A DNA stretch of 64,000 nt, from assembly GCA_016714465.1 (NCBI GenBank), contig JADKDT010000004.1, positions 1 to 64,000 of the forward strand. Reading direction: 5' to 3'. The translations under genes and the position numbers were made by a program. The number at the start of each line of letters is the position of its first letter. Within the stretch, counting starts at the first letter, position 1. Positions 16,735-25,334 of this stretch are shown here, piece by piece. Origin of the DNA: Candidatus Brachythrix odensensis (GTDB lineage: Bacteria > Chloroflexota > Anaerolineae > J036 > Brachytrichaceae). The notes beneath the pieces are model-generated. The model was not told the DNA's origin, made no database searches, and saw nothing but the letters and a program-made list of their open reading frames with translations.

Positions 16735-17922
16735 CCCGTCCGCCCGCTTGCACACCATCCGGCCCAACTCTGGATCCCAGGCCACCGAAAGTTCCCCGGC
16801 CAAGGCGGCCCGGAAGTCATCCCCAATCAGCGCATCCCGCCAGCCGGCGAACACCCGCGCAACGTCGTCGACGCGAGAGCTGGCGGCCAGCCGGCGCAGG
16901 GTGTCGGCAGTTGCGATCAGGGCCGGGGCAATGTCGGCCTCGATGGCCCGGATGCGCAACACAGCCGAGAGCAATTCGTTGAGGGCCTTGCCGTGGTCGT
17001 CAAGCTCGACCGAGTTCGTGTCCATCACCGGCCGCTCGGCCGGCGGGATCGCCAAGGCCTCCTCGATCCGTTCGACCAGCTCAGCCGCCCGATGTTCGCC
17101 GAAGCCGTTGGGGATGCTGCGCAGGTTCATCACCGCGTCCACCGTCTTTGGCGCGCGGCGGCTGAGCTCGATCAGAGTCTCGTCGCGCATGACGCTGCGG
17201 CGCGGCCTGTCGCGCCGGCTGGCCTCGTCGTCGCGCCAGATGCACAACGCCCGGAGCACCGCCAATCCTTTGCCGTCCAGCCCGGTCCCGCGGGCCATCT
17301 TGCGCCACAGATCCTCCGGCGCGACCTTCTCGCTCAGCCCGCGGACCATGTCCTCGGCGGCCTCGTCGACCCAGGCCGCCCGGCCCATGCGGGCCAATTT
17401 CTCGGCCAGTTTGGCATGCGCGGCGTGCAAATAGCGCACGTCATCGGCGGCATAGGCGAGCATGCTCTCGGGGATCGGCCGGCGTCCCCAGTCGCTCAGG
17501 CTCTCGTCTTTGGCCAGGCGCGCCCCGACTTCGGCCTCGATCAAACGGACGTAACCCACCTGCAGGGGATAGCCCACATAGGCCGCCGCGATCTGGGTGT
17601 CGAACCACGGGCCGCTGATTGGTCCAAGCGCATTCAGGAGAATCGGCACATCCTGGCCGCCGGCGTGCATGATCTTGAGCAGCCCCGGGGTGTTCAACAG
17701 CTCGGCCACTGGCCCGAGCTTGCCCCGCAGAAGCTGTGGGTCGATCAGGGCGATTTGTCCGTCCGGGGCGGCGAGCTGGATGAGCATGAGCTGCGACTCG
17801 TAGGTCTGCTCGCCGACAAACTCGGTGTCGAGGGCGATCCGCGGATCTGTCTGGATCGCGGCGCCGAGCTCGTCGCAGGCGCGCCGCAAAGCGGCCGGGG
17901 AGTTGATCAAGGTAAGTGCCAT
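16717..17922 (-). CDS. rnd: Ribonuclease D-type 3'-5' exonuclease with HRDC domain
   Basis: A 401-residue DEDDy exonuclease acting in tRNA 3' maturation and RNA turnover. Exo I is ALDTEFVGEQTY (about residues 30-41), Exo II is HAGGQDVPIL (about 86-95) and Exo III is MLAYAADDVRYLHAAH (about 153-168) with the expected Tyr and Asp. HRDC-like helices occupy the C-terminal half (about 205-380), close to E. coli RNase D in size (375). The C-terminal PEPGR comes from palindrome 16662-16734. The start lies 48 bases from the divergent zinc-ribbon gene, so their promoters overlap. Confidence 0.9.
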   Translation of the reverse strand: MALTLINSPAALRRACDELGAAIQTDPRIALDTEFVGEQTYESQLMLIQLAAPDGQIALIDPQLLRGKLGPVAELLNTPGLLKIMHAGGQDVPILLNALGPISGPWFDTQIAAAYVGYPLQVGYVRLIEAEVGARLAKDESLSDWGRRPIPESMLAYAADDVRYLHAAHAKLAEKLARMGRAAWVDEAAEDMVRGLSEKVAPEDLWRKMARGTGLDGKGLAVLRALCIWRDDEASRRDRPRRSVMRDETLIELSRRAPKTVDAVMNLRSIPNGFGEHRAAELVERIEEALAIPPAERPVMDTNSVELDDHGKALNELLSAVLRIRAIEADIAPALIATADTLRRLAASSRVDDVARVFAGWRDALIGDDFRAALAGELSVAWDPELGRMVCKRADGPEPGR

Positions 17923-17935
17923 CGTGAAACATCGA

Positions 17936-17964
17936 TTCTACGCGCGGGGGAGTTCCCGTATACT
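17936..17964 (+). promoter_or_regulatory. Promoter, leaderless
   Basis: TTCTAC (17936-17941), a 17-base spacer, then TATACT (17959-17964). The -10 starts 12 bases before ATG 17971, so the transcript should begin at or beside the start codon. On the other strand TAGAAT (17935-17940) is placed to serve the divergent rnd gene. Confidence 0.6.
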
Positions 17965-17970
17965 CGCGCC

Positions 17971-18675
17971 ATGGCCAGGGCTGAGTCGCTTTTCCGTTTG
18001 CAACTGATCGACAGTGATCTCGACGCCGCCCGAAAGCGGGTGAAGGAAATTGATGCCGCCCTGACCGGCAGCCCGGCGGTCAAGCACGCCCGCACCCAAT
18101 TGGCCGACGTGCGCAAGGCCCGGCTCGAGGCGGCGGCCGCGCTCAAGTTCGCCGAGCTCGACGTCCAGGCCCTCGACGAGAAGCTCAAGTCCGAGGAACA
18201 GCGCCTGTATGCCGGGCTGATCAAGTCGCCCAAGGAAATGGTCGACACCCAGCACGAGATCGAATCGCTCAAACGCCGGCGGGCCGAGGCAGAGGAACGC
18301 GAGCTCAGCGCCATCGATCAGCACGACACGGCTCAGGCCGATGAGATCCGCTGCGACGCGGCGCTCAAAGAAGCCCTCGCTCATTTCGAGGGCGACAGCG
18401 TGTCGTTGCGCCAGGAGCGGGCCAAGCTGGCCGTCCATTTCAACGCTCAGGTCGAGATGCGCAACTCGTCGGTCGCCGGTCTGCCCAAGGGCGACCTCGA
18501 AACCTACATGGCGGTGCGGACCAAGAAGCCCAACGGCGTGGCAGTGGCGATGGTGAAGAATGACGCGTGCGGCCAATGCGGCCAGGAACTATCCTCGCAG
18601 CTCCTGCAAGTGGCCCGGGTGGGCGCGGTCTTCGCCTACTGCCCCTCGTGCAGCCGCATCCTGCGCGGACTATAG
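17971..18675 (+). CDS. C4-type zinc-ribbon coiled-coil protein
   Basis: A 234-residue protein. Residues about 1-190 are charged, heptad-like helices (ESLFRLQLIDSDLDAARKRV, then LKSEEQRLYAGLIKSPKEMV). A C-terminal zinc ribbon has Cys pairs CGQCG (about 205-209) and CPSC (about 226-229). This is the architecture of the CT398/YbjQ-region family often listed as C4-type zinc ribbon domain-containing protein; it is commonly near RNase H or Nif3 genes, and the molecular role is unknown. The frame is open far upstream but only antisense to rnd, so ATG 17971 with its promoter is used. The next gene starts nine bases after the stop. Confidence 0.85.
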   Translation: MARAESLFRLQLIDSDLDAARKRVKEIDAALTGSPAVKHARTQLADVRKARLEAAAALKFAELDVQALDEKLKSEEQRLYAGLIKSPKEMVDTQHEIESLKRRRAEAEERELSAIDQHDTAQADEIRCDAALKEALAHFEGDSVSLRQERAKLAVHFNAQVEMRNSSVAGLPKGDLETYMAVRTKKPNGVAVAMVKNDACGQCGQELSSQLLQVARVGAVFAYCPSCSRILRGL

Positions 18676-18683
18676 GAGGCGCC

Positions 18684-19526
18684 GTGAAATACGGCTTTGT
18701 CTTTCCGCGCGGCGACGCCCGCCTGGCCGCCGATTTTGCGCGCGAGGCTGAGCAGGCCGGCTGGGATGGCTTCTTTGTGTGGGAGCCGATCTGGGGCGTC
18801 GACGCCTGGATGTCGCTGGCGGCCGCGGCGATGCAAACCAGCCGCATCCGCCTGGGCACGATGGTGACCCCGCCTTCGCGCCGCCGGCCGTGGAAGCTGG
18901 CCGGCGAGACGGCGACGCTGGATCAGCTCTCGAAAGGGCGGGCGATTTTGTCCGTTGGACTGGGCGCGATCGACACTGGATTCGCCGAGTTTGGCGAGGT
19001 CACCGACCGCAAGACCCGGGCCGAGCTGCTCGACGAGAGCCTGGACATCATCACCGGCCTGTGGCGCGGACAGCCCTTCGCCTATGCGGGCAAGCACTTC
19101 ACCATCCAACCCAAGGACTTCTATCCCCCGCCCCCGCCCGTGCAGCAGCCGCGCATCCCGATCTGGGTGGTTGCGGCCTGGGGAAGCGCGCGCTCGATGG
19201 CGCGGGCGCTGCGCTTCGACGGCATCCTGCCGACGAAGATTGATCCCGCGGGGAAGCACGTCCCCGTGACGCCTGAGGATGTGCGCCGGATCGCCGAATA
19301 TGCCGCGACGAAACGCGCGCCAGGGTCGCCGGCGTTGGACATCATCGTCGAGGGCGTGATCGAAGGGAACGACCTGTCGGCCGTCGCCGAGCGCGTGCGC
19401 CCGATGGCCGAGGCCGGCGCGACCTGGTGGATCGAGGCGATGTGGTCGGCCATCGACGATATGGCGACGCCAGAGGGCCAGGCGGCCGTGCTCGCCCGGC
19501 TGCGGCTCGGTCCTCCGCTCGTCTAA
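18684..19526 (+). CDS. LLM-class flavin-dependent oxidoreductase
   Basis: A 280-residue luciferase-like TIM-barrel protein. It begins MKYGFVFPRGDARLAADFAR, continues GWDGFFVWEPIWGVDAWMSL, and has the barrel segment SRIRLGTMVTPPSRRRPWKL and GRAILSVGLGAIDTGFAEFG. These follow the bacterial luciferase / F420- or FMN-dependent monooxygenase fold. GTG 18684 is preceded by GGAGGC at 8 bases. It is cotranscribed with the zinc-ribbon gene, though no functional link is evident. Oxygenase versus F420-dependent reductase cannot be decided. Confidence 0.87.
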   Translation: MKYGFVFPRGDARLAADFAREAEQAGWDGFFVWEPIWGVDAWMSLAAAAMQTSRIRLGTMVTPPSRRRPWKLAGETATLDQLSKGRAILSVGLGAIDTGFAEFGEVTDRKTRAELLDESLDIITGLWRGQPFAYAGKHFTIQPKDFYPPPPPVQQPRIPIWVVAAWGSARSMARALRFDGILPTKIDPAGKHVPVTPEDVRRIAEYAATKRAPGSPALDIIVEGVIEGNDLSAVAERVRPMAEAGATWWIEAMWSAIDDMATPEGQAAVLARLRLGPPLV

Positions 19527-19531
19527 GAGTT

Positions 19532-19578
19532 TTTGGGCTGGACAGGGCCCGGCTCCGCCGGGCCCTGTCCAGCCCAAA
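19532..19578. repeat. Palindrome after LLM oxidoreductase gene
   Basis: Perfect 22-bp stem with TCC loop and GGC-TCC-GCC centre, starting five bases after the stop. TTT precedes and AAA follows, so it might act as a weak terminator. Confidence 0.88.
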
Positions 19579-19628
19579 TATCAATCGTAAAATGAAGGGC
19601 CGCGCTGAATTGCGCGCCCGGACACACC

Positions 19629-20984
19629 ATGAATGACTATTTGATCCGTGGCCGTCTGGCCGAAGTCGACCCCGCCGTCGCCGAACTCATCCAGCATGAG
19701 CAGGCCCGCCAGTTTGGCAAATTGATGATGATCCCCAGTTCGTCGTCGGCGCCGCGCGCGGTGCTCGAGGCGGTCGGCTCGGTCTTCCACAATCTGTATG
19801 CCGAGGGCTACCCGCACCCGGATATGCGCGCGCTGAGCGAGGCCGAGCTGCTCGACTACGACGCGCAATTGACCTATTTTCGCCGTTATGCGGACCGGCG
19901 CTACTACAAGGGCGCCGACTATGTCAATATCCTGGAGGCGCTCGCCCAGCGCCGGACGGCTGAGGCGTTTTGCCCGCCCGGCATGGCCCTCGGCGATCTG
20001 TTTGTCAACGTCCAGCCGCTCTCAGGCGCGCCGGCCAACACCGCCATTTACGAGGCGCTGGTCAACGAGGGCGACGTGGTGATGGGCCTCGACCTGATGC
20101 ACGGCGGGCACCTCACCCATGGCAGCCCGGTCAACCGCAGCGGCCGGCATCACAAAATCGTCTCGTATCGGGTGAACGAGAAGACCGAGCGGATCGACTA
20201 CGACGAGATCATGGCCCTGGCGATGGAGCACAAGCCGAAGATGATCATCGCCGGCTACACCTCCTATCCGCTGGCGCCCGACTTCCGCAAGTTCCGGGCC
20301 ATCGCCGACGCGTGCGGGGCCTTCCTGATGGCCGACATTTCGCATACGGCCGGCCTGGCCGCGGCCGGGCTGTATCCCAATCCGATCGGAATCGCGGATG
20401 TCACCAGCTTCACCACCCACAAGTCGCTGATCGGGCCGCGGGCGGCCGTCATCGTGAGCACCCGGGCCGATCTGGCCGACCGGATCGACCGGGCGGTCTT
20501 CCCTGGCGAACAGGGCGGCCCGCACATCAACGCCATCGCCGGCATTGCGGTGGCGATGAAGCTCGCCCAGCAGCCAGTCTTCAAGCGCCTGCAGCAGCAG
20601 ATCGTCGCCAATGCCAAGGCCCTGGCCGATGGCTTCGCCGCGAATGGTGTCCGGGTCGCCCACGGCGGGACCGACACGCATATGGTGCTGATCGACACCA
20701 AGTCCTGCGCGGGGACGAAGGACAACCCGCTGATGGGCGACGCCGCGGCCCGGATTCTGGACGTGGCCGGCATCGTCGCCAATCGCAACACCCTGCCCGG
20801 CGACAAGAGCCCGCTCCGCCCAAGCGGGGTGCGCTTTGGCACGCCCTGGGTCACCCAGCGCGGTCTGGTCGAGGCCGACATGGGCGAGATCGCCGAGGTC
20901 GCCGCGCGCATTCTCAAGAGCGCCCGGCCCTTCACCCCTGAGCAACTCGCGCACAACCAGTTTCCGGGCCAAGGTCGATTTTGA
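19629..20984 (+). CDS. glyA: Serine hydroxymethyltransferase (N-terminal part of a likely fusion)
   Basis: PLP enzyme converting serine and tetrahydrofolate to glycine and 5,10-methylene-THF. Conserved features: NLYAEGYPHPD (SHMT opening is usually NKYAEGYP), VNVQPLSGAPANTAIYEAL, LMHGGHLTHGSPVNRSG, ADISHTAGLAAAG and the PLP Lys in VTSFTTHKSLIGPRAA (SHMT consensus TTTHKTLRGPR). The frame stops at 20984 in an uncharacteristic tail (QFPGQGRF). One extra T in TTT 20961-20963 would let it read on as HNQFRAKVDFDALIDGARRI into the GcvT-containing frame. I consider glyA and gcvT one fused gene; the alternative is two overlapping genes. Confidence 0.9.
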   Translation: MNDYLIRGRLAEVDPAVAELIQHEQARQFGKLMMIPSSSSAPRAVLEAVGSVFHNLYAEGYPHPDMRALSEAELLDYDAQLTYFRRYADRRYYKGADYVNILEALAQRRTAEAFCPPGMALGDLFVNVQPLSGAPANTAIYEALVNEGDVVMGLDLMHGGHLTHGSPVNRSGRHHKIVSYRVNEKTERIDYDEIMALAMEHKPKMIIAGYTSYPLAPDFRKFRAIADACGAFLMADISHTAGLAAAGLYPNPIGIADVTSFTTHKSLIGPRAAVIVSTRADLADRIDRAVFPGEQGGPHINAIAGIAVAMKLAQQPVFKRLQQQIVANAKALADGFAANGVRVAHGGTDTHMVLIDTKSCAGTKDNPLMGDAAARILDVAGIVANRNTLPGDKSPLRPSGVRFGTPWVTQRGLVEADMGEIAEVAARILKSARPFTPEQLAHNQFPGQGRF

Positions 20985-22794
20985 CGCCCTCATCGACGGC
21001 GCCCGGCGGATCGGCGCGCTGGCCCAAAAAGCCGGCACCGACGCCCAGGCTCCGAGCGAGCGCTTCCCCCACGACTGGACGGCGGTGCGGGTCGAGAACG
21101 CCTCGGGCGGGCTGGTGGCCTTCGAAGTGACCGGCGAAGACGCGCGCAACTTCCTGCACCTGGCCCTGACCTGCAACGTGCTGGACCTGCCGGATGAAAG
21201 CGCGATTGGCGGCTGGGCGCTCGAGCGGGATGGCAAGCCGCTGTCGCCCGTCGTGGTCGCCCGCGACGATAACCGGATGTATGTGGCCGCGCCGGTCGAG
21301 AAGGCCGAGCGGCTCGCGCTGTGGCTGCGGGCGCTGAGCGATGGCTATGTCATCTTTGACAACGCAGACGCGGCGGCCAAGCTGCCCGGGCCGGTGGCGG
21401 TCAAGGAAGCGCCCTACCAGCGGGTGGATGCGGCCCTTCTGCCCACGAGCATGGACGCGAAGAGCGCCGACGCGAGCAAGCCCTACTATGTTGGCCGGGC
21501 CAAGGCGCCCGCTGCGGCGGCGGATGCGCTCGCCCGCGCGACCGCGAGCGTGGCCGGCGAAGGCGGGGCGCTCAAGCGCACCGCCCTCAACGACACCCAT
21601 CGCAAGCTGGGAGCCAAGATGGTGCCCTTCGGCGGGTGGGACATGCCCGTTTGGTACACCAGCGTGAGCGAGGAGCACCTTGCGGTCCGAAACGCGGCCG
21701 GGCTGTTCGACGTCACCCACATGGGCGTCATCGACTGCCGCGGCCCGAACGCCCAGGCTTTCCTGGACGCGGCGACCTCGAACGATGTCACGGACGTGAA
21801 AGTGGGCGAGTCGCAATACGGCTATCTGTTCGACCCGGCCGCCGATGTCATCGACGACATCATGATCTACCGGGTTGAGGCCGAGCGTTATCTAGTGGTT
21901 ATCAACGCCTCGAACAACGACAAGGACATCGCCTGGTTGCGGGCGCTGAACGATGGCAGCGCCGATCTGGGCGGGCTGCGCCTGCCCGCGTGCGAGCTGC
22001 GCGACCTGCGCGACCCATCCAGCGGCGACGACCAGCGGGTCGATGTCGCGCTGCAGGGCCCAGCCGCGCTGCCAACGCTGCAGGCCATGCTGATCGATGA
22101 TGGGCACCCGCAGCAGGCCGAGGCCCTGGCCCGCCTGCCCAAGACCGGGGTCATGCGCGCGACGTTGGCCGATTGCGATGTCTTCATCTCGCGGACGGGC
22201 TACACCGGCGAGTCGATCGCCTACGAGATCTTCGTCCACCCGGGCAAGTCCGTGGGGCTGTGGAACGCGATCCTGGCGGCGGGCGCCGCGCACGGCGTGA
22301 AGGCGGCCGGGCTGGCTGCGCGCGACAGCCTGCGGACCGAGGCCGGATTGCCGCTGTATGGCCACGAGCTGGCCGGCCCGCTCAACCTGGGCCCGCAGCA
22401 CATCGGCTTTGGCGGCTATGTCAAGGCCTACAAACCGTACTTTGTCGGCAAGGGCGCCTACTTCGTCAAGGCCGGCAAGCCGGCCCTCAAGCTCAGCCGC
22501 TTCCGGATGAACGAGAAGGGCGTGCGGGTGCCCAAGCTCGGCGATCCGGCCCTGGACAACCGCGGGCGGGTGGTTGGGACCGTGCTTTCGTGCGCCGCCG
22601 ACACCGAGGGCTTCCTGCTCGGCATGGTGATGCTGGATAGTACGCTGCAGGCCAAGGAAGGCATGCCGATCCGGGTGATGGCCCTGCCCGAGCGCCAGCC
22701 CGCCCCGCTGACCAACCTCGCCGCGCTCGGCAGCCGGGCGCTGGTGCCGGACGAGGCAACGGTGCTGAGTCGCTTCCCGAAGAAAGTGAAATAG
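20962..22794 (+). CDS. gcvT: Aminomethyltransferase (glycine cleavage T) with ~205-residue N-terminal extension
   Basis: The C-terminal ~405 residues are GcvT, which moves the aminomethyl carbon of glycine to tetrahydrofolate. Landmarks: TALNDTHRKLGAKMVPFGGW (usual GcvT N-terminus, from about 21579), GLFDVTHMG, RTGYTGESIAYEIFV and AARDSLRTEAGLPLYGHEL. Normally this begins within ten residues of the start; here about 205 residues precede it. They include FEVTGEDARNFLHLALTCNV and VVARDDNRMYVAAPVEKAER, reminiscent of a truncated GcvT-like folate domain, then an Ala-rich linker. No convincing start codon separates it from glyA. SHMT and GcvT share glycine and methylene-THF, so fusion makes metabolic sense. 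Confidence 0.87.
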   Translation, partial: FRAKVDFDALIDGARRIGALAQKAGTDAQAPSERFPHDWTAVRVENASGGLVAFEVTGEDARNFLHLALTCNVLDLPDESAIGGWALERDGKPLSPVVVARDDNRMYVAAPVEKAERLALWLRALSDGYVIFDNADAAAKLPGPVAVKEAPYQRVDAALLPTSMDAKSADASKPYYVGRAKAPAAAADALARATASVAGEGGALKRTALNDTHRKLGAKMVPFGGWDMPVWYTSVSEEHLAVRNAAGLFDVTHMGVIDCRGPNAQAFLDAATSNDVTDVKVGESQYGYLFDPAADVIDDIMIYRVEAERYLVVINASNNDKDIAWLRALNDGSADLGGLRLPACELRDLRDPSSGDDQRVDVALQGPAALPTLQAMLIDDGHPQQAEALARLPKTGVMRATLADCDVFISRTGYTGESIAYEIFVHPGKSVGLWNAILAAGAAHGVKAAGLAARDSLRTEAGLPLYGHELAGPLNLGPQHIGFGGYVKAYKPYFVGKGAYFVKAGKPALKLSRFRMNEKGVRVPKLGDPALDNRGRVVGTVLSCAADTEGFLLGMVMLDSTLQAKEGMPIRVMALPERQPAPLTNLAALGSRALVPDEATVLSRFPKKVK

Positions 22795-22797
22795 CCC

Positions 22798-22838
22798 AAA
22801 ATCATGGGCCCTCGGCTTCGCCGAGGGCCCATGATTTT
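22798..22838 (+). terminator. Palindrome/terminator after gcvT
   Basis: Perfect 19-bp stem with TTC loop. The right arm ends in a run of five T on the plus strand and the left arm begins AAAA, so it can terminate both gcvT and the convergent binding-protein gene. Confidence 0.7.
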
Positions 22839-22858
22839 TGGCAAACAAGACCGTAGCC

Positions 22859-24229
22859 TTACGGCACCGCGAGGGCCTTGTTGATCACATCAGCGGCGGT
22901 ATTGAGCGCTTCCTGGGCAGTCCCAACGCCGAGTTCGATCTTCTCGATCGCCTTGCGCAACTGCTCGTCGCTGTTGCCGAGCTCGCTGAAGAGCGGGATC
23001 GCGCTGGCGTACTGCAACTGCTTGACCAACATCTCAGCGTTCGGCGACTTCGCCATGTAGTCCTTGAGCGCGGGCTCATTCGACACGGACTTGCGGATCG
23101 GCACGTAGCCGGTCTGCAGGAAGAGATCGACGCTGTTGGCCGGACTGGTCATCCACTTGACGAAGTCGGCGGCCGCCTTCTGCTTCTCGGCCGTGGTCTT
23201 GAAGACGAGCAGGCTCGCCCCGCCGATCGGCACCGAGCACACCTTCTTGCAGGGCAGCCCCGTGACGCCGAGCTTGAACTTGGCGTCCCTTTCCAGGGTC
23301 GTCAGGGTCGACGATGAGCGCATGATCATGCCGAGTTTGCCCGCGAGGAAGTCGGGCGCAGCCTGGGCATGCTGGTTGGCGGGCATGACCTTGTGCTTGT
23401 TGACCAGATCGCCCCAGAACTGCAACGCCTCGAGGGCCTCCGGTCCGTTGTAGACAACCTTTTTGCCGTCATCACTCAGGACCTTCCCGCCGTTCTGCAT
23501 GAGCATGGCGCTGAAGTACCAGTGCGTATCGGTGTGGGTGTTGAATCCCCACTGGTCGGGCTTTCCGTCGCCATTGGTGTCCTTGGTCAGGGCCTTGGCG
23601 GCGGTGACCAGTTCATCCCAAGTGGTCGGGGGCTTGGCCGGGTCGAGCCCGGCGGCCTTGAACAGATCGACGTTGTAGTACAGCAGGGGCACGCTGTTGT
23701 TGAAGGGCATGCTGACGATTTGCCCCTTGTACTTGTTGTATTCCCAGAATCCGTCGAAGATGTCGGCCTTGTCAGCGGCGCTGACCAGATCCGCCATGTT
23801 CACGACCGCGCCCGAGTCGCCCATCGTCGGCGCGCCGCCCATCTGGGCGACATCCGGCACGCTCTTGGCCGCGATGCCGGCGGTCAGCTTCTGGGCAATG
23901 TCCGCATAGCTGCCCTGGAAGATCACCTCAACCGCTACGGCAGACTGCGACTTGTTGTACTTGTCGACCATGGCCTCGACGACCTTGCCCTGGGCGCCGG
24001 CCAAAGCGTACCAGAACGTAATCTTGACCGCGCCAGGGGGAACCACCACGGTTGGGGCTGGGGCGGCCGCCGTCGCGGCAGGCGCTGCCACGGTCGCGGC
24101 CGGCTGGGCCGTTGCGGCGGGCTTGGGTGCGACGGGAGCCTGCGTTGCGGCCGGCGGAGCGCTCGCGGCGCCGCAGGCCGCAAGCAACAGGGTGAGCGCG
24201 CCGAAGGCGCCTGTAATCTTCTTCATCAT
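22859..24229 (-). CDS. Sugar ABC transporter binding lipoprotein, UgpB-like
   Basis: A 456-residue family 1 extracellular solute-binding protein. The signal peptide and lipobox LLLAAC are followed by a 45-residue Ala/Pro/Thr tether. The mature domain starts VKITFWYALAGAQGKVVEAM and has EVIFQGSYADIAQKLTAGIA, close to glycerol-3-phosphate/sugar binding proteins (UgpB). ATG 24229 follows AAGGAGG by 7 bases. It is separated from the two permease genes by 260 bases holding two palindromes, a layout that may allow extra binding protein to be made. No ATPase is encoded here; a shared MsmK/UgpC-type ATPase elsewhere would be needed. Confidence 0.87.
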   Translation of the reverse strand: MMKKITGAFGALTLLLAACGAASAPPAATQAPVAPKPAATAQPAATVAAPAATAAAPAPTVVVPPGAVKITFWYALAGAQGKVVEAMVDKYNKSQSAVAVEVIFQGSYADIAQKLTAGIAAKSVPDVAQMGGAPTMGDSGAVVNMADLVSAADKADIFDGFWEYNKYKGQIVSMPFNNSVPLLYYNVDLFKAAGLDPAKPPTTWDELVTAAKALTKDTNGDGKPDQWGFNTHTDTHWYFSAMLMQNGGKVLSDDGKKVVYNGPEALEALQFWGDLVNKHKVMPANQHAQAAPDFLAGKLGMIMRSSSTLTTLERDAKFKLGVTGLPCKKVCSVPIGGASLLVFKTTAEKQKAAADFVKWMTSPANSVDLFLQTGYVPIRKSVSNEPALKDYMAKSPNAEMLVKQLQYASAIPLFSELGNSDEQLRKAIEKIELGVGTAQEALNTAADVINKALAVP

Positions 24230-24275
24230 GGAAATCCTCCTTCCTTGAACCAATAACTCCTAACTGAACCGATTC

Positions 24276-24320
24276 CCGGAGGCGATAACCCCCGCCGGTG
24301 GCGGGGGTTATCGCCTCCGG
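24276..24320. repeat. Palindrome, GGAGGCGATAACCCCC
   Basis: Perfect 21-bp stem with a three-base loop in the gap between the binding-protein and permease genes. It is a GGAGGCGATAT-family member whose flanks (GAACCGATTCCCGGAGG and CCTCCGGAGTTGGTT) also resemble the flanks of 24420-24464 and 40230-40274. Confidence 0.9.
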
Positions 24321-24419
24321 AGTTGGTTTAGCCCGTAGCTGTACCTATGTAACGGTCAATGGCCGATCGGGCCGGATCTTGATCATTCACCTCCTGAGAA
24401 TCCATGACAAAACCCGTTT

Positions 24420-24464
24420 CCGGAGGCCATATCCCTCGGCGAAGCCGAGGGATATGGCCTCCGG
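24420..24464. repeat. Palindrome, GGAGGCCATATCCCTC
   Basis: Perfect 21-bp stem, loop GAA (GGC-GAA-GCC centre), 27 bases after the permease stop at 24492 in the direction of transcription. The right flank CCTCCGGAGCAGGTTCTGTG is nearly the same as that of 40230-40274. Confidence 0.9.
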
Positions 24465-24491
24465 AGCAGGTTCTGTGAGTGACCCAAAGCA

Positions 24492-25334
24492 TCACTGTTT
24501 GAGACCGGTTGAGGCGATCCCCTGTGTGAATTGACGCTGCACGAAGAGATAGAGAACAACGACAGGCAGAGACACGAAGACCGCGGCGGCCATCAGCAGG
24601 CCCCACTGGCTCGACCCCTCCTGCCCGACGAAGTAACGCAACCCGATCTGGACGGTCCGCATCTGGTCGCTGTTGGTGACGATGAGCGGCCACAGGTAGC
24701 TGTTCCAGTTGGCCTGAAAGGCGAACAACGCCAGAGTGGCCAGCGCGGGCCGGGAGAGCGGCAGCACCATTCGGACGAGGAAGCCCAGCCGCCCGCAGCC
24801 ATCGAGGACGGCCGCGTCTTCCAGTTCATTCGGGATCTGCATGAATGACTGGCGCAGCATGAACACGCCAAAGGCGCTCGCGGCGAATGGCGCGACCAGC
24901 GCAAAGTAGCTGTCCAGACCCAGGGCCGGGCTGATATCGCCGAAGTTCTTGAGCAGCAGAAAGGCCGGGATGATGGTCATCTGATGCGGGATCATCATGC
25001 TCGCCAGATACAGCGTGAAAAGGGCGTTGCGAAGCGGGAACTGCATCCGCCCGAAGGCAAAGGCCGCCAGCGCACTCGTCACCAGATCGAGGAAAGTCAC
25101 GGCCAACGCGACGATCCCGCTATTGATGAAATAGCGCCCAAAGGGCGCGGCCGCCCAGGCCTGAGCGTAGTTCGACCAGAGGAGCTGGCTGGGAATCCAT
25201 TGCGGCGGATACGAGAACACCTCGTTTTGGGCCTTGAGCGACGTGGAGACCATCCAGGCAAAGGGCATCAGCATGGCGATCGCGCCCACCAGCAGCAGAA
25301 GATGCACGAACGGGCTTTCCAGTTTGCGTGTCAT
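24492..25334 (-). CDS. Sugar ABC transporter permease, MalG/UgpE type
   Basis: A 280-residue inner-membrane permease with six helices. The cytoplasmic EAA loop is ELEDAAVLDGCGRLGFLVRM (about residues 190-209), where a coupling helix contacts the ATPase. The N-terminus begins with the first helix after a short basic stretch, as in carbohydrate uptake CUT1 systems. It overlaps the partner permease by ATGA at 25331-25334. It forms the importer with that partner and the UgpB-like lipoprotein. Confidence 0.9.
   Translation of the reverse strand: MTRKLESPFVHLLLLVGAIAMLMPFAWMVSTSLKAQNEVFSYPPQWIPSQLLWSNYAQAWAAAPFGRYFINSGIVALAVTFLDLVTSALAAFAFGRMQFPLRNALFTLYLASMMIPHQMTIIPAFLLLKNFGDISPALGLDSYFALVAPFAASAFGVFMLRQSFMQIPNELEDAAVLDGCGRLGFLVRMVLPLSRPALATLALFAFQANWNSYLWPLIVTNSDQMRTVQIGLRYFVGQEGSSQWGLLMAAAVFVSLPVVVLYLFVQRQFTQGIASTGLKQ

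Noticed and set aside
16405..17970. Long plus-strand open frame upstream of the zinc-ribbon gene
   Set aside because: It is antisense to RNase D; the real start at 17971 has its own promoter.
19579..19628. Glycine riboswitch before glyA-gcvT
   Set aside because: Only 50 bases separate the palindrome from the start codon and no tandem aptamer motifs are present.
24345..24386. 13-codon minus-strand frame with a good AGGAGGTG before its ATG
   Set aside because: Too short and not positioned as a leader peptide with a terminator; kept only as a curiosity between two palindromes.
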